DNA of 64,000 nucleotides from G963677445 sp963678275 (GCA_963678275.1 OY782765.1:5952001-6016000); one strand, 5' to 3'; shown: positions 54,128-62,406, counted from the stretch's first letter. The notes: generated by a model not told the origin, from the letters alone. A program made the numbers and translations.

Positions 54128-54864
54128 CATCGATTAAATTTCTTCGAAGCGAAGAGCTGGTTAAAATATATAAAAAACGAACAGTTGTTAACAAGGTATC
54201 TATTAATGTCGGTCAGGGTGAAGTAGTCGGACTACTTGGTCCCAATGGGGCGGGCAAGACTACAACATTTTATATGATTGTAGGAATGATAAAACCGAAT
54301 GCCGGCAAGGTATTTCTTGATGATAAGGAAATAACCGGCGATCCGATGTATAAAAGAGCCAAAATGGGCATTGGATATCTGCCGCAGGAAGCTTCTGTTT
54401 TCAGAAAGCTGAGTGTTGAGGATAATATTCTGGCCGTTCTGCAGACTCTCAAACTCAACAGCAAAGAGCGAAAAGAAAAATGTGACAGCCTGCTTGAGGA
54501 ACTGAACATAACACACATCCGAAAAAGTATGGCTTTCCAGCTCAGCGGAGGGGAAAGGAGAAGAACTGAGATAGCGAGAGGCCTTGCTACCAGTCCCGAT
54601 TTTATTCTTCTCGATGAACCTTTCGCCGGAGTCGACCCTATCGCTGTTGAGGATATTATGAATATTGTTTCAGGGCTGCGGCATAAGGGAATAGGAATAC
54701 TGATAACCGATCATAACGTTCATGAGACTTTAAGCATTGTCGACCGCGCCTACATTCTCATAAATGGCAACCTGTTCAAAGATGGCACAGCCCATGCTCT
54801 CGCCGAGGATGAGGATGTAAGAAAATTATACCTCGGTGAAAAATTCAAACTGGACAGGTATTGA
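54124..54864 (+). CDS. lptB: LPS export ABC transporter ATPase LptB
   Basis: A 246-residue ABC ATPase: Walker A GPNGAGKTTTFYMIVGMI, Q-loop LPQEASVFRKLSV, signature LSGGERRRTEIARGL, Walker B FILLDEPFAGVDP and H-loop ITDHNVHETL. LptB drives LPS extraction with LptF/LptG, which are not in the window. Family-typical length; the last gene of its operon. Confidence 0.96.
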   Translation: MTSIKFLRSEELVKIYKKRTVVNKVSINVGQGEVVGLLGPNGAGKTTTFYMIVGMIKPNAGKVFLDDKEITGDPMYKRAKMGIGYLPQEASVFRKLSVEDNILAVLQTLKLNSKERKEKCDSLLEELNITHIRKSMAFQLSGGERRRTEIARGLATSPDFILLDEPFAGVDPIAVEDIMNIVSGLRHKGIGILITDHNVHETLSIVDRAYILINGNLFKDGTAHALAEDEDVRKLYLGEKFKLDRY

Positions 54865-55838
54865 GAATTATGAATTGTGAATGATGAATTATGAATGGAA
54901 ACCTCCCGCGCTATAAAACGGCTTTGGCGGTTGGCTAATTTGAAACGGATATTTTGAGGGAATAGCTGGTATTGCTTTTTTAACCACAGGAGACACAAAG
55001 GAAGTATTGATATTTAAGGCATATATTGAGATACGAAATCGAAGATCTGGTTTCCGGGCTGGTCAAACTATAACAAAAAGGAAATTCAGAAAAAAACGTA
55101 CTCGTTCTCGTAATCGGCTTTATTTTTCCGGTGAATTATTCGAGTGAGTACTCCGTAAGGAGTCAAATTCTACGCAAAATGGCAAAATTTTATCGTACTC
55201 AGCGAAGCGGTACTCGTAATCGTCATCGTTCTCGAATAACCTGAGCATTTTGGTAAAGACGAGTACGAGTACGATTTTTTTTTTAGGATTCATTTTTTTC
55301 TGGCTTTGCCAGTTTATGATTAAGATTATGATGTTTTATCCGGCGAAATCCAAATCGAAGTCGTAATCGAAATCGTTTTTATCTTACGCAAAGATGCTGA
55401 GACGCAGAGAAAAAAGAAACCTTATTCTTTGTTTTTTAACCTTAGTAGCAGAGGATTCACCCACCCGCCAAAATTAACCTTATTGCCTTTTTATTTTTCG
55501 GTATCGGTACTAAAAATCAGAGTAATAGTATGAGTATGATGGCCGGGTTGGGTAACGGCGAAGGGGTTGTCCATTTTTCATGAGGGTGTGGGATTAAGAT
55601 TACGATTAAGATTATGATGTTTTATCAATCGAAATCCAAATCGAAGTCGTCATCGAAATCGTTTTTAATCTTACGCAAAGATGCTGAGACGCAAAGAAAA
55701 AGGATATCTTATATTTAATTTTTTAACCTTCCGGAAAACAAGATTATAATTGCGTGAAAACATTTGTCATTTAGGTATGAAATTAATGGACTTCTCTCCG
55801 GATTAGTTCCGGCTCAAGGTAGATCAAACCCCTCCCGT

Positions 55839-55864
55839 CCTCCCCTTAACATCTTAAGGGGAGG
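55839..55864. repeat. 11-bp perfect hairpin, repeated near 60085
   Basis: CCTCCCCTTAA pairs with TTAAGGGGAGG around a CATC loop. The upstream text CTCAAGGTAGATCAAACCCC (55814-55833) and this hairpin recur in the opposite orientation at about 60079-60165, with about 25 extra bases between them there and a less perfect stem. Confidence 0.7.
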
Positions 55865-56328
55865 GGATTTCGATCTTTCACTATTGAAGAGTTTTCGGGA
55901 GGTTAGTATTTCTAATATTGTTGTTGCAACATTTGAGATTTGATGTTATTCCCAAATGGGGACTCCATAACCGCCGGGATGAAATTCTAAAGAATTCAGC
56001 CTTATAAATCCCGGTAAAATCGTAATCGCTATTTATCTCACGCCAGGACGCTGAGACTCAAAGAAAAAAGAAACCTTATACTTTGTTTTTTAACCTTAGT
56101 AGCAGAGGATTCACCCACCCGCCAAAATTAATCTTATTGCCTTTTTATTTTTCGGTATCGGTAATAAAAATCAGAGTAATAGTATGAGTAAGAGTATGAT
56201 GGACATATAGGTGACGGCGCCGGGGTTGTTCATTTTTCATGAGGGTGTGGGATTAATCCGTAAGGAGTCAAATTCTACGCAAAATGGCAAAATTTTATTT
56301 GACCATCAATTTACCGGGGAATTCTGTC

Positions 56329-56413
56329 GTCCCTGACGGGACTTTTGAGCAACTTCTTAACTTATTTCCCCACAATGAATTGCGGGGCTATTATCTGTCG
56401 TCCCTGACGGGAC
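56329..56413. repeat. Hairpin triplet with repeated outer units
   Basis: GTCCC-TGAC-GGGAC occurs at 56329-56342 and again at 56400-56413 in identical flanking text (CTGTCGTCCCTGACGGGACT). Between them is CCCCACAA-TGAA-TTGCGGGG (56368-56387), one mismatch. The same outer-middle-outer plan is seen at 62062-62143. Confidence 0.75.
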
Positions 56414-56832
56414 TTTTTTGGGATTTTGAAGTTATCTTAAAGAAAAACTACTGGTTCTTATCTCTCCACTATCCACTTTTCACTTCCGGCTTGGCCGGTT
56501 TATGAGTAACGCTTCGCCCCCGGAGGGATGTTCCATGAGCACGAGAAAGACTCGTTTTTCTTAACTTCAGAACTCCTGATCCCTGGTAAGAAAAAAACTA
56601 CTTATAGAAATTTATTCGTAAAATAAATTGTCGAATTGTTGGCGCGCATTCCGAAAAACTTTTTGATTTTATCCCGTCAATTCCGGTTAATATTTCAAAA
56701 CTCCTTACCGGAAATAGTGATAATGTAGTTCCCCCGTTTCAAAATTCATACTTCATACTTTATACTTATATTTGCAATCTATCGGGGAATTTTATAATTT
56801 ATTTTCATACTATTATTTTTAAGAGGTAAGAT

Positions 56833-58506
56833 ATGAGTATGAAGATTTCAAGACGAGCGTTTTTAATTACTACCGGAATTACTGCCGCGGGGATAATGGC
56901 AGGATGTAAACCGGATGGGCATTTTGATTTAATAATCCGGAAAGGAAGAATAATTGATGGCAGCGGCGCTGAAGAGTTTGTCGCCGACCTGGGCATTAAA
57001 GATGGTTTGATTGCCGCTATAGGGGACCTTAAAGGGGCTTCAGCGGCAGAAATTATTGACGCTTCAGGCAAGATTGTCTCTCCCGGTTTTATTGATGTGC
57101 ATACACACACTGATGTTCATCTGCTTGTTAATCCTAAAGGGGAGAGTAAGATCAGGCAGGGGGTTACCACCGAAATAGGTGGAAACTGCGGTTCATCCGT
57201 ATTTCCCCTTGATCAGGAGGAATATAAAAACCAGCTCGAATATTACCGGAACAGATGGGGTTATGATATCAGCTGGGAAAACGCGGGAGGTTTTCTCGAT
57301 CTGCTGGAGAAAAAAGGGACTTCCCTCAATTTTGTAACTCTGCTCGGGCATGGCAATCTGCGCTCATTTGTGATGGGTAAAAATGATCAGCCGCCGACAG
57401 CCGATCAGCTTAAAAAGATGCGGTATGTTCTCGCTGAAAGTATGGAGCAGGGATGCGTGGGACTATCAACCGGACTGGAATATGCACCGGGAAGTTACGC
57501 CGAAACAGATGAACTGATAGAACTTTGTAAAACAGTCGCCTCGAAGAACGGGATATATGCCACCCACATGCGAAATGAAGATGACACCCTCGAAGAGGCA
57601 TTTGATGAGGCGATAGAAATATGTGAAAAAAGCGGCGTATCATTACAGGTATCCCATCTCAAAGCATGCAACAAAAACAACTGGCATAAGATAGGGGGCA
57701 TCCTCGAAAAATTATCCGCGAGAAATAAAGCGGGACTGCCTGTTCATGCCGACAGGTATCCTTATATAGCCTATGGAACCGGGCTGACAGCCTTTTTACC
57801 CCTCTGGTCACGCCAGGGTGAGGATAATGAGATTATCGCCCGCCTGAAGAACAAATCAGAATTCGAAAAGATTAAAGAATATACAAAATCACGCGGCAAA
57901 AGAATCGGCGGCTGGGAGAGGGTTGTTCTCAGCAGTGTCCGGCGCCCTGAAGATAAAAAATATGAAGGGGTATCCATTCTGGAAGCGGCTGGTATGGAAG
58001 GAATGGAAAGCCTTGAATTTATTCGTGATTTGCTCCTGCGTAATGAGCTAAGCGCCGGAATTGTGGGATTCGCTATGGATGAGGATAATCTGAAGATGGT
58101 GCTCTCACATCCCCTGGTTATGGCCGGCTCCGATGGATGCGCCGTTGCTCCTTATGGCAAATTGGGAGGAGGAAAACCTCATCCCCGCTATTATGGCACA
58201 TTCCCCAGGATTCTTGGTAAATATTGCCGGGAAGATAAAATTATGAATCTCCCCGAAACAATCAGAATGATGACCTCCATGCCCGCCGAAAAGTTTTTAC
58301 TGAAAAGGCGCGGTTTGCTGAAGAATAATTACTTTGCAGATATTGTGATTTTTGATCCGGCGACCGTTATTGATAACGCTACCTTCACCGATCCCCATCA
58401 GTATGGAAGAGGGATAAGTCATGTTATCGTCAATGGCCGACTGGTTATTGATGATGGAGAACATACCGGAAGACTGGCGGGGAAAGTTCTGCGGCACAAT
58501 GCGTAA
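56833..58506 (+). CDS. N-acyl-D-amino acid deacylase family amidohydrolase, Tat lipoprotein type
   Basis: A 557-residue amidohydrolase. The N-terminus has SRRAFLITTGITAAG, a twin-arginine signal, followed by MAGC, a lipobox-like Cys. The catalytic core begins DLIIRKGRIIDGSGAEEFVA, with metal ligands in GFIDVHTHTD, NCGSS, GLEYAPGSY and VSHLKACN, and Asp in MAGSDGCAV. It likely hydrolyses N-acyl-D-amino acids or D-peptidic leftovers in the envelope. It is a single-gene unit: repeat islands lie on both sides. Confidence 0.85.
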   Translation: MSMKISRRAFLITTGITAAGIMAGCKPDGHFDLIIRKGRIIDGSGAEEFVADLGIKDGLIAAIGDLKGASAAEIIDASGKIVSPGFIDVHTHTDVHLLVNPKGESKIRQGVTTEIGGNCGSSVFPLDQEEYKNQLEYYRNRWGYDISWENAGGFLDLLEKKGTSLNFVTLLGHGNLRSFVMGKNDQPPTADQLKKMRYVLAESMEQGCVGLSTGLEYAPGSYAETDELIELCKTVASKNGIYATHMRNEDDTLEEAFDEAIEICEKSGVSLQVSHLKACNKNNWHKIGGILEKLSARNKAGLPVHADRYPYIAYGTGLTAFLPLWSRQGEDNEIIARLKNKSEFEKIKEYTKSRGKRIGGWERVVLSSVRRPEDKKYEGVSILEAAGMEGMESLEFIRDLLLRNELSAGIVGFAMDEDNLKMVLSHPLVMAGSDGCAVAPYGKLGGGKPHPRYYGTFPRILGKYCREDKIMNLPETIRMMTSMPAEKFLLKRRGLLKNNYFADIVIFDPATVIDNATFTDPHQYGRGISHVIVNGRLVIDDGEHTGRLAGKVLRHNA

Positions 58507-58517
58507 ATAAAATTACA

Positions 58518-58550
58518 GCGGGCGTTGCCAAAAATAGTTGCAACGCCCGC
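58518..58550 (+). terminator. Hairpin after the D-aminoacylase gene
   Basis: GCGGGCGTTGC (58518-58528) pairs perfectly with GCAACGCCCGC (58540-58550) around an 11-nt loop, 11 bp past the stop. The following bases (GGTTTAACC) have only a weak T run, so termination is likely but not textbook. The flanking 58551-58704 holds another ACCACAAGG...GGCACAAAG phrase and TCATCATTCATAATTC text. Confidence 0.65.
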
Positions 58551-58704
58551 GGTTTAACCACAAGGGGCGCTGAGAAGGCACAAAGCCCGGGATTAATCAA
58601 TATCAATTCATCATTCATAATTCACCATTCACAATTCAGTTCGTTTGTATGATAAGGGCAATATCTTTAAGTTAGCAGATTAAATTCAGAAAGGATATTA
58701 TAGT

Positions 58705-59469
58705 ATGACCGGTAAAAAATTTGAAGAGTTAGTTGAAATATTAAGAAGACTGCGCGTTGACTGCCCCTGGGACAGGGAGCAGACAAATGATTCTATAAAG
58801 GCTGCCACACTTGAAGAGGCTCATGAGGTGGTTGAGGCGATAGATGAAAAGGATTACAACGAACTTAAAGGAGAGCTGGGCGATCTTCTGCTGCATATAG
58901 TTTTTCATTCGGTGATAGCGGAGGAGGATAAACATTTCAGACTTGATGAAGTAATAGATGGCATAAATCAGAAATTGATCAGAAGGCACCCCCATGTTTT
59001 CGGGGATGTGAACGCGGAAACGGCAAAAGAGATAGAACGCAACTGGGAGAAAATAAAACTTCAGGAAGGAAGAAAATCGGCGCTTGAGGGTGTGCCGAAA
59101 AATATCAGCACACTCTACAGGGCATTCAGATTGCAGCAGAAAGCGTCCAAAGTAGGTTTCGACTGGGATAACAGGGATGACGTATGGGCAAAGGTTACAG
59201 AAGAACTGGAAGAATTCCGCGAGGCCGAAAGGGAAGGTGACCCTGAAAAGATGGAAAAAGAGATGGGGGATATTCTCTTTTCACTGGTCAATTATTCCCG
59301 GTTTACCAAAATTAATCCCGATAACGCCCTGCGAAGCACAATCGAAAAATTTATTAAAAGGTTTCAGTATATCGAAAAAGAAGTGAAAGAACAGGGGAAA
59401 GAAATGGAAGATGTATCCCTTGAGGAAATGGATAAAATCTGGGAGGAAAGCAAGAAAAAATCACCATAA
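58705..59469 (+). CDS. mazG: Nucleoside triphosphate pyrophosphohydrolase MazG
   Basis: A 254-residue protein with the two MazG repeats: the first EILRRLRVDCPWDREQTNDS, EEAHEVVEAI and LKGELGDLLLHIVFHS; the second VTEELEEFREAEREGDPEKM and EKEMGDILFSLVNYS. The ExxE and ExxD metal-site pairs are visible in both. MazG removes non-canonical or excess NTPs. Typical length. Confidence 0.95.
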   Translation: MTGKKFEELVEILRRLRVDCPWDREQTNDSIKAATLEEAHEVVEAIDEKDYNELKGELGDLLLHIVFHSVIAEEDKHFRLDEVIDGINQKLIRRHPHVFGDVNAETAKEIERNWEKIKLQEGRKSALEGVPKNISTLYRAFRLQQKASKVGFDWDNRDDVWAKVTEELEEFREAEREGDPEKMEKEMGDILFSLVNYSRFTKINPDNALRSTIEKFIKRFQYIEKEVKEQGKEMEDVSLEEMDKIWEESKKKSP

Positions 59470-60400
59470 ATTATAAAATGCCGGGAGACCGTAGGACAGC
59501 CTTTCCAGGCTGTCCTTCCGGGCAATGCTGTCAACTTAGGCCCAAAATATTTTTTATGTTCCCGGGAATATGGGGGATTGTATATTTTCTCTATCCGTCC
59601 CCACGGGGAATTCCCTGCGGGAACACCCCCGTGGTTATTCGGCTTCGCCCCCTTCGGGGACGGTAAAAAAATCCCTTAAGTTGACAGCAGTGCCTTCCGG
59701 GGGGCCTGTCCATGCCCATACAAGCTTTACAATGCCCGAGAGACTTCCTCTCCCCGCGGTTTTGCTATATCCATGACCTATATATCAAGAAATTCATAAA
59801 CTGAATTCATAAACCGGCGTAGCCGGAAGTGAAGAGTGGTTAGTGAAGAGTTAAAACCCCGATTTCAATGGCGATCTTTAATCCAGTCAATCTTTTTGAT
59901 CATCTCAATCCTGTGTGCCCTAAAATCAGATGATTTTTTTGGAATTATCGCCCGTTAAAATGAGGCCAATAAGATTAAGTTTTGCCAAGGGGGACTATGC
60001 TACAGAGGAGCCCCGATTTGGCAGCAACGATTATAGAAATTATAACCTCACGAAAACTCAAAAATTATGAGAGTTCGATATCCCCTCCCCTTAAGATTTT
60101 AAGGGAAGGTCGGGCTGCGCCTGCCTCTGGCATGGAGGGGTTTGATCTACCTTGAGATGACCATAATCTATAGAGAAGTCGGCATATTCGTTAACAATTA
60201 GTAGATATTTCCTCTTAAAAATTTTCTTGTTGCTTGGAAGGTTAAAAAATAAAAATAAGGTTTTTTGAGCTGTTTGCGTGATTTGATGGCCTTTTCCCCA
60301 TCTAAATCAGCCGCAAATTTATCCTTTAAATTATTAATTGTTCATTATTAATTATTAATTAAAATCTTACCATTTCGCGTAGAATTTAACTCCTGACAGA
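59470..60400. repeat. Repeat island with inverted-repeat element (no gene)
   Basis: Contains GGACAGCC-TTTCCA-GGCTGTCC (59493-59514), the inverted-repeat element at 59521-59694, and an inverted copy of the CTTCCGGC...GCCGGTTTATGA hairpin text (about 59806-59850). It also has TGCCAA...TTGGCA around paired G/C runs (59983-60023), an inverted copy of the CCTCCCCTTAA hairpin text (about 60079-60165), and an inverted AAATTCTACGC module abutting the phoH stop (60361-60398). Confidence 0.75.
59521..59694. mobile_element. 174-bp element with 18-bp terminal inverted repeats and 5-bp duplication
   Basis: Left end GGCAATGCTGTCAACTTA (59521-59538) and right end TAAGTTGACAGCAGTGCC (59677-59694) are inverse complements at 17 of 18 positions. 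TTCCG occurs immediately outside both ends (59516-59520 and 59695-59699), as expected of a target duplication. The inside folds strongly: CCGTCCCC/GGGGACGG (59595-59602 with 59656-59663) encloses ACGGGG/CCCCGT, TTCCC-TGC-GGGAA and GGC-TTC-GCC hairpins. No gene inside; a non-autonomous transposon (MITE) is the simplest reading. Confidence 0.65.
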
Positions 60401-61375
60401 TTAATCCCCATTCCTGCCGTCATTAAACTTTTCATAGGCGTTGATGATATCCTTAACAAGTTTATGGCGCACCACATCCTGTTTTTCGAAGTAGAGAAAC
60501 CCGACGCCCTCCACCTTGCCGAGAATCTGCTGAACCTGTATAAGTCCGCTTTGTCCTTTCGAGGGGAGGTCGACCTGTGTAATATCGCCTGTGATGATAG
60601 CCTTTGAATTAGGCCCGAGACGTGTAAGGAACATCTTCATCTGCATTGTGGTGGCATTCTGCGCTTCATCGAGGATAACATAGGCGTTGTTGAGTGTGCG
60701 GCCTCTCATATAAGCGAGGGGCACAATTTCGATGATCCCTTTTTCGATATAATTCCGAAGCTGCTCGACCGGCAGCATATCCTGCAGGGCATCGAGAAGG
60801 GGGCGGAGGTATGGATCAATTTTATCCCTGAAATCACCCGGCAGGAACCCGAGGCTCTCACCTGCTTCCACAGCGGGGCGTGAAAGGATAATCTTTTTAA
60901 CCGTTCCTTTTTTTAATGCTGATGCCGCAAATGCCACGGCGAGGAATGTTTTACCCGTTCCGGCAGGACCAATAGCGAATAAAAGGTCGTTCTTTGCCGC
61001 ATACTGCGCGTATTTAACCTGGTTTGGCGTCCTCGCTTTGATGACATCTTTTTTTGTGTAGAGGATAATGTTTTCATATTCATCCTCATTGACTATCTCT
61101 TTTCCTTCGATGGTCAGATCGATAATTGTTGTTACATCACGGGGTGTAAGTTTGCCTGATGTGTTGAGCACATATATCATCTCATGGAACAATTTTTCGA
61201 TTATATCCACCTCGGCGGATACACCTTTAACAAATACCTGGTCGCCCCGCACAGTGATGGTTGAATTAAACCTGTCTTCCAGTTCCTGAAGGTTTCTGTC
61301 GTTGAATCCGAGTAATGCGATCAGGTCAACATTTTCCAGTCGGATAATTTTTTCTATTTGCGTAATCGCCTCCAT
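60401..61375 (-). CDS. phoH: PhoH-family ATPase
   Basis: A 324-residue protein: a KH-like N-terminal region (ALLGFNDRNLQELEDRFNST, to about residue 100), Walker A AIGPAGTGKTFLAVAFA, then LSRPAVEAGESLGFLPGDF and Walker B VILDEAQNATTMQMKMFLTR. PhoH-like (YbeZ-type) proteins are RNA-linked ATPases, often paired with an RNase gene (ybeY), not seen here. I prefer ATG 61375 to the TTG four codons upstream; neither has a strong ribosome-binding site. Confidence 0.93.
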   Translation of the reverse strand: MEAITQIEKIIRLENVDLIALLGFNDRNLQELEDRFNSTITVRGDQVFVKGVSAEVDIIEKLFHEMIYVLNTSGKLTPRDVTTIIDLTIEGKEIVNEDEYENIILYTKKDVIKARTPNQVKYAQYAAKNDLLFAIGPAGTGKTFLAVAFAASALKKGTVKKIILSRPAVEAGESLGFLPGDFRDKIDPYLRPLLDALQDMLPVEQLRNYIEKGIIEIVPLAYMRGRTLNNAYVILDEAQNATTMQMKMFLTRLGPNSKAIITGDITQVDLPSKGQSGLIQVQQILGKVEGVGFLYFEKQDVVRHKLVKDIINAYEKFNDGRNGD

Positions 61376-61519
61376 TAATAAAATCAAAAAAACGCATTAT
61401 AAAAATATAAAAAAGAGGTGGAAATAATGGAAATGGAATAACAAAATTATTTTATGGGATTATATTGCGGGTAATTATTTGGCTGGCAGATAGATGTGGG
61501 CCGTTAGTTTGTATTTTTC

Positions 61520-62018
61520 GGTTCTATGTGAAATATAGTGGGTAATTGAAATTGAGTCAGCTACAAACCACTTAGATCACTGGTAAAATTTTCTTTATTT
61601 AAAATATTTCCGGCTCTTTTTGGGGTTAATATATTAGCTTTGTAATATTTTTAAGATGATGCAGTTTAAGCGCCATTTTATGCATCTCCTACAGAGATGT
61701 TTTTCAAATTATCTATAATATGCTACAATAATGGAACCTCTACAAGGTTCTTTTTTATCTCATTTGCCTTGTAGAGGCAATGATTATTGTAGAAAATAGT
61801 CAATAAAACAACAACAATCCTTGTAGAGGATTCACAAACCATCCCCAGATAACCAAATCCTTTAAGACCTCCCAGGCAAAATTCAAGTCAATGGAATATG
61901 ATACATCATTCATAAGCGCTGTCAGGCAAACCATATATTGGCGCTTGTGTATCTGTTCAGTTACGTCGATTTGATAGTCGGCTGTTTTTTCATTACCCAC
62001 TGGTTTTCATATAGAACC
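61520..62018. mobile_element. Candidate ~500-bp element with imperfect terminal inverted repeats
   Basis: GGTTCTATGTGAAA then AGTGGGTAAT (61520-61545) recurs inverted at the right end (61987-62018) as GGTTCTATATGAAA and AGTGGGTAAT, with three differences between the blocks. Inside lie a minus-strand remnant frame and a CTACA-loop hairpin array that aligns, inverted, with 36340-36545. No target duplication was found. The boundary call is tentative. Confidence 0.4.
61683..61832. repeat. Array of short hairpins with constant 5-nt loops (copy 2)
   Basis: Perfect hairpins: CATCTC-CTACA-GAGATG (61683-61699), GAACCT-CTACA-AGGTTC (61734-61750), TTGCCT-TGTAG-AGGCAA (61764-61780) and AATCCT-TGTAG-AGGATT (61816-61832). 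A 10-bp inverted pair CTACAATAAT (61723-61732) and ATTATTGTAG (61783-61792) frames the two middle hairpins. Confidence 0.8.
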
Positions 62019-62061
62019 TATTTTTCCGATTCACCGGGATTATTTTGGGGAGCGTGCCTGC

Positions 62062-62344
62062 GCCCTTTCAGGGCTTAAATTATTGTTTTGTTCATTTACC
62101 CGGGGCCGTTGCCCTGGGCTGATGCTGATCGCCCTTTCAGGGCTTATTCTGTCGGTTCTCCGGTCAATGCGGGATTATTGCCTGCGCCCTTACAGGGCTA
62201 ATTTGTAACAGATAGCCTGACTTTTGATAATGATGAACAATGTGTCAAAGAAATAATTCGTTATTAGCAATAATTCAAAAATACAAAAAATCAGGAATAT
62301 TATATAAATGGCATCCATTATTTGCTTATGAGCCCTGAAGGGGC
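62062..62344. repeat. GCCC-loop-GGGC hairpin group
   Basis: Hairpins with 5-nt loops: GCCC-TTTCA-GGGC (62062-62074 and 62131-62143), GCCC-TTACA-GGGC (62186-62198) and, inverted, GCCC-TGAAG-GGGC (62332-62344). Between the first two is CCCGGGGC-CGTT-GCCCTGGG (62099-62118). Loop sequences TTTCA, TTACA and CTTCA resemble the CTACA loop of the other arrays. Confidence 0.75.
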
Positions 62345-62406
62345 GGCAGCAGGCTTCATTGAATAATTTGTAAATAACCTCGGATAATCAAAATGGATGG
62401 GATATT

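Larger units (their letters stand above)
54865..56832. repeat. Repeat island between lptB and the D-aminoacylase gene (no gene)
   Basis: About 2 kb of modules: two AAATTCTACGC copies (55151-55191, 56257-56296) and a roughly 100-bp composite at 55430 and again at 56087 (near-identical through ACCTTAGTAGCAGAGGATTC and TTTTTATTTTTCGGTATCGG). CGAAATCCAAATCG text occurs at 55346 and 55628, ACGCAAAGATGCTGAGACGC text at 55383 and 55673. Hairpins lie at 55839-55864, 56329-56342, 56368-56387 and 56400-56413. No gene is seen. Confidence 0.8.

Noticed and set aside
56284..56505. 73-codon + strand frame starting at the ATGGC of the repeated module
   Set aside because: The module recurs 11 times without a conserved downstream frame; the AAGGAG to ATG spacing is too long.
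59493..59514. Terminator after mazG
   Set aside because: Good 8-bp stem but no T-run on either strand and it sits within repeat DNA; counted as a repeat hairpin.
61800..62000. 66-codon minus-strand frame
   Set aside because: Looks partly protein-like but ends in the CTACA hairpins and its text is broken in the copy near 36.3 kb; treated as a remnant in the element finding rather than a gene.
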